This document shows, in pieces, positions 61,759 through 64,000 of a stretch of DNA of 64,000 bases (positions are counted from its first letter, which is position 1; every line of letters begins with the position of its first letter). The notes beneath the pieces were generated by a model. That model ran no database searches. It saw nothing but the letters and a program-made list of their open reading frames with translations, and was not told where the DNA came from. The stretch comes from Selenomonadaceae bacterium (GTDB lineage: Bacteria > Bacillota > Negativicutes > Selenomonadales > Selenomonadaceae), in NCBI GenBank assembly GCA_017484005.1, contig JAFUTY010000023.1:1-64000 (forward strand). Reading direction: 5' to 3'. The position numbers and the translations under genes were made by a program.

Positions 61759-62547
61759 TCACTCCAAAAACAATTTGTAACGATCTTCGATAAGTGTATC
61801 GACAATTTTTTGAGTTGCATCATCCATCGCTTGCGAATACATTTCTGAAGTTAATTTTGTAGTTCCAATTTTGATAAACAAGCCGACTTCAGTTTTAGTT
61901 TGAGTTTTTTTACCGACAACTCTCTTTCCCCAGACAACTTCACCGGTTGACGCGCGAATCACTCGAAGATCGACTTGAACGCCGATTCCAGATACTGTTT
62001 GATCAAATAAAATTGGCGAATTGCTGCCAGAGGCTAGTGAAAGTGCGTTTCCGATACCTCTTCCAATAGCTTCGCCATCGACATCTTCCCACGCGCCGCT
62101 TCCTATGTTGACGAGAGTTCCTTGAATCAAATATTCTGCGTTGTGAGCTCGACCGATTTTTGAAGTGATTTCCGGCGAAATAATTTGACCGACTTTAGCA
62201 GTTGCGAGAGATTGAGCATATTTGTCATTAAATCCTGATCCCTCAAAAAGATTGTTCAGATTTCCACTGTTAATTGCATGATAGACGTCGGAAATCTCGC
62301 GAAGTCGAATATCGAACAGTTGTGATTCAATATTGTAATCAATCGGTTTTGATTCAACGAGATCGAATTTTCCACTCGCCAAAAGCTTTTCAACGACCAG
62401 ATCACTCAAAACTGACGCGGAATCGATGTTGTGAAATCGAGTATCGTTTTCGAATCTCACGAGAACGCATGTTGGTGACGCTTCAACTTGCGAGGAGAAA
62501 ATCGATGCAGCTGCAAAAACTCCCGCGAGAATTTTTTTGAGATTCAT
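61759..62547 (-). CDS. Exported CsgG-like protein, larger paralogue
   Basis: This 262-residue protein has a signal peptide (MNLKKILAGVFAAASIFSSQ, then VEA). It shows the same pattern as its neighbour: TCVLVRFENDT, LSDLVVEKLLASGKFDLVES, IGRAHNAEYLIQGTLVNI and LRVIRASTGEVVWGKRVV. It starts in an ATGA overlap with the upstream gene. The two may assemble together, which is inference. Confidence 0.65.
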   Translation of the reverse strand: MNLKKILAGVFAAASIFSSQVEASPTCVLVRFENDTRFHNIDSASVLSDLVVEKLLASGKFDLVESKPIDYNIESQLFDIRLREISDVYHAINSGNLNNLFEGSGFNDKYAQSLATAKVGQIISPEITSKIGRAHNAEYLIQGTLVNIGSGAWEDVDGEAIGRGIGNALSLASGSNSPILFDQTVSGIGVQVDLRVIRASTGEVVWGKRVVGKKTQTKTEVGLFIKIGTTKLTSEMYSQAMDDATQKIVDTLIEDRYKLFLE

Positions 62548-63461
62548 TTCGATTCCTCCTCAGATTTTTTTGATTTGGCTTTCAAAGTGTCGGGAAGTTT
62601 CAGCAGTGATTGATCTGGAGTTGCCGAGAATTCTGTAAACTTGATAATCGTCTTTTCATATCCAGTTCGTCCATCGAGATTATTTGCATATGCGACGATC
62701 TTGGCAGATTTCAATTCATCCCCATCGAAATAATATCGAATCGCATGGAAAATTCCGTTCTCATTCGAAACATAATCCTCATAGTTCGTTCCATTGTCCA
62801 AAGTTCCCGCGTCGAAATATTTATAATTTGGAGTGAATGCAGTTTGAATCACTCGAGACGGCGGGAGAATTGGGAGCAGTGCTTTCGATAAATCTTTGCT
62901 TCCAAAATAATATTCCTCGATCATTGCGGTGTAAGTGTTTGCTTCGTCAGAATCTACATCGATTGACTCTATAGTTTTAGAGCCGGAAAACATTTTCCAA
63001 ACTGATTTGAAATAATCGCCATCGGAATATTTTTTCTCATTCTTTTTGTTGACTGAATATTCAAAGTTGAAAATTTCGCCGTCTTTAACCAGTTTGCACA
63101 ATCCACGTTCAGGAATTTGTATTTTATCGGAAATTTCGGCTTTCTTTTTTTCTGCATAATACGAAAGTTCGCGAACAAAATTTCTGCTTTGCTCGATATA
63201 CCGATTTTCGCCGTCGAGCACAACAATTCCAGCATGCGGTTGATTTTCAAAAAACGCTATGGAATTTTGATTTGCCACAAGTCCTTTCTCAGTCAATTTT
63301 CCTTCTTTACTCATTTCACGCATTGGAGCTTGATCGATTTCGTATCGAATTGTCACTGAATTATTTTCGAGCATTTGACGATATCGATCGAGTTTTGCCG
63401 CCTCGGAATTTGATGCTGTCAAAAGAGCTGCGAGTGTGAGAGTTAAAACGATCTTTTTCAT
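62544..63461 (-). CDS. Exported protein of unknown function
   Basis: From ATG 63461, behind GGAGGT, this 305-residue protein has a signal peptide (MKKIVLTLTLAALLTASNSE, then AA) and a charged C-terminus (KAKSKKSEEESK). I recognise no domain. It starts in a TGATG overlap with the preceding gene of the operon. Confidence 0.6.
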   Translation of the reverse strand: MKKIVLTLTLAALLTASNSEAAKLDRYRQMLENNSVTIRYEIDQAPMREMSKEGKLTEKGLVANQNSIAFFENQPHAGIVVLDGENRYIEQSRNFVRELSYYAEKKKAEISDKIQIPERGLCKLVKDGEIFNFEYSVNKKNEKKYSDGDYFKSVWKMFSGSKTIESIDVDSDEANTYTAMIEEYYFGSKDLSKALLPILPPSRVIQTAFTPNYKYFDAGTLDNGTNYEDYVSNENGIFHAIRYYFDGDELKSAKIVAYANNLDGRTGYEKTIIKFTEFSATPDQSLLKLPDTLKAKSKKSEEESK

Positions 63462-64000
63462 CACTTTTTACCTCCCAGCTCACCAATTTGTTCCGGCTGT
63501 TCAATAAGATCACTCATCGTTCCGATACTTGCATCGTAGAGTTTCAATTTTTGAGTGATCGAAAATGCAGTATCTGGAATTTCGTTTGTGAATTCTTGAA
63601 TCAACAGTTCACGAGCCAAAGTTTCATGCCCGTTTCGAACAAAATATTTTTGAACATGAACGAGATCTCCATTGGAATCGTAGAGATAATTATATTTCCA
63701 TTGCGCAATTATATCGCCTGCCATGTTTTTGATATCCAAAACATAAGTATCGCAATCGAGATCGTCTTTCTTTGAACTCTCGACAAATTGCGGTGCGGAT
63801 TGTTTCAATGGATTATAATGGTAGATTGAATCCCAGCATAGAATTGCGATTTCTTGAGGAACTGCTAGATCGCGTTCGACAAAATCCCACTCTTGATCTG
63901 GCTCTAAATCTGGAGAATTGAGTTGATCTGCTGGCAAAACATATGCGCGAATCTCTTTGATTTTCACGTTATTTTTTGTGAGTTGACCAAGCCCCATAGC
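63461..64000 (-). CDS. Protein of unknown function, 5' part outside window
   Basis: At least 178 residues are visible and end LGGKK. The frame stays open to the window edge, and the Met at 63997 has no visible ribosome site, so the true start is probably outside. The visible part has no recognisable domain. It is the first visible gene of the minus-strand exported-protein operon and overlaps the next start. Confidence 0.55.
   Translation of the reverse strand, partial: AMGLGQLTKNNVKIKEIRAYVLPADQLNSPDLEPDQEWDFVERDLAVPQEIAILCWDSIYHYNPLKQSAPQFVESSKKDDLDCDTYVLDIKNMAGDIIAQWKYNYLYDSNGDLVHVQKYFVRNGHETLARELLIQEFTNEIPDTAFSITQKLKLYDASIGTMSDLIEQPEQIGELGGKK

Overview
The window looks like chromosomal DNA of an AT-rich member of the Bacillota, possibly a diderm Negativicute (inference). 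The reasons are the gene order rpmG-secE-nusG-rplK-rplA-rplJ-rplL, frequent TTG and GTG starts behind strong Shine-Dalgarno sites of the GGAGGTGATC type, short GATC-rich hairpin terminators, a mannose-family PTS, a GH13-GH77 fusion, a DUF4127 protein and a CofE-like ligase. I see no rRNA, insertion sequence, CRISPR array or prophage.

Layout. 1-526: six tRNAs (partial Phe, Thr, Gly, three Leu). 644-8408: a glycosylation-type locus with two related glycosyltransferase-like proteins, the second carrying a Pro-Ala-Lys repeat linker, then a HAD-like protein joined to a large two-domain glycosyltransferase by a G12 tract. 8504-11177: rfbB, an isolated cbiT, two related antitoxin-like genes, a RelE-type toxin and a small exported protein. 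11363-13963: mannose-family PTS IIA-IIB-IIC-IID. 14102-18286: two tandem DUF262 proteins. 18443-21561: cell-envelope operon (LCP protein, polysaccharide deacetylase lipoprotein, class A beta-lactamase-fold protein). 21616-24252: MmeI-like restriction-modification enzyme on the minus strand.

24332-28431 (minus): a tightly overlapping operon of aminotransferase, small exported protein, ZnuA-like lipoprotein, thioesterase, membrane protein and CofE-like ligase. 28553-34770 (minus): GH13-GH77 fusion, an FkbM methyltransferase interrupted by a second G12 tract, and a DUF4127 protein. 34942-39911 (minus): nitrogenase-component-like protein, PilT, REC-GGDEF-EAL protein, a short mutarotase-like protein and a partial copy of its gene. 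40047-44525: pncB, aroE, hypF. 44594-46429 (minus): a diguanylate cyclase. 46588-53269: cmk, plsC, a two-component system, thyX and type IV pilin genes (pilin, prepilin peptidase, PilC, pseudopilin). 53320-55700 (minus): cydAB. 55791-56983: a TIGR04076 protein and a flavodoxin-like reductase. 57186-57423: initiator Met, Thr and Met tRNAs. 57835-61095: the ribosomal and transcription cluster. 61168-64000 (minus): an operon of exported proteins, two of them CsgG-like, running off the window.

The most striking signal is a pair of G12 homopolymers, one in the glycosyltransferase locus and one in the FkbM methyltransferase. Both sit exactly where an otherwise continuous reading frame breaks, and both would be repaired by the same change (+1 or -2 G). 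This fits slipped-strand phase variation of surface glycan modification. Other points of interest are the DUF262 pair with an apparently degraded HNH motif, a dispersed family of hairpin terminators with conserved ends, a 161-bp nearly identical partial gene duplication, and two genes whose best-placed start codons would be CTG and ATC.
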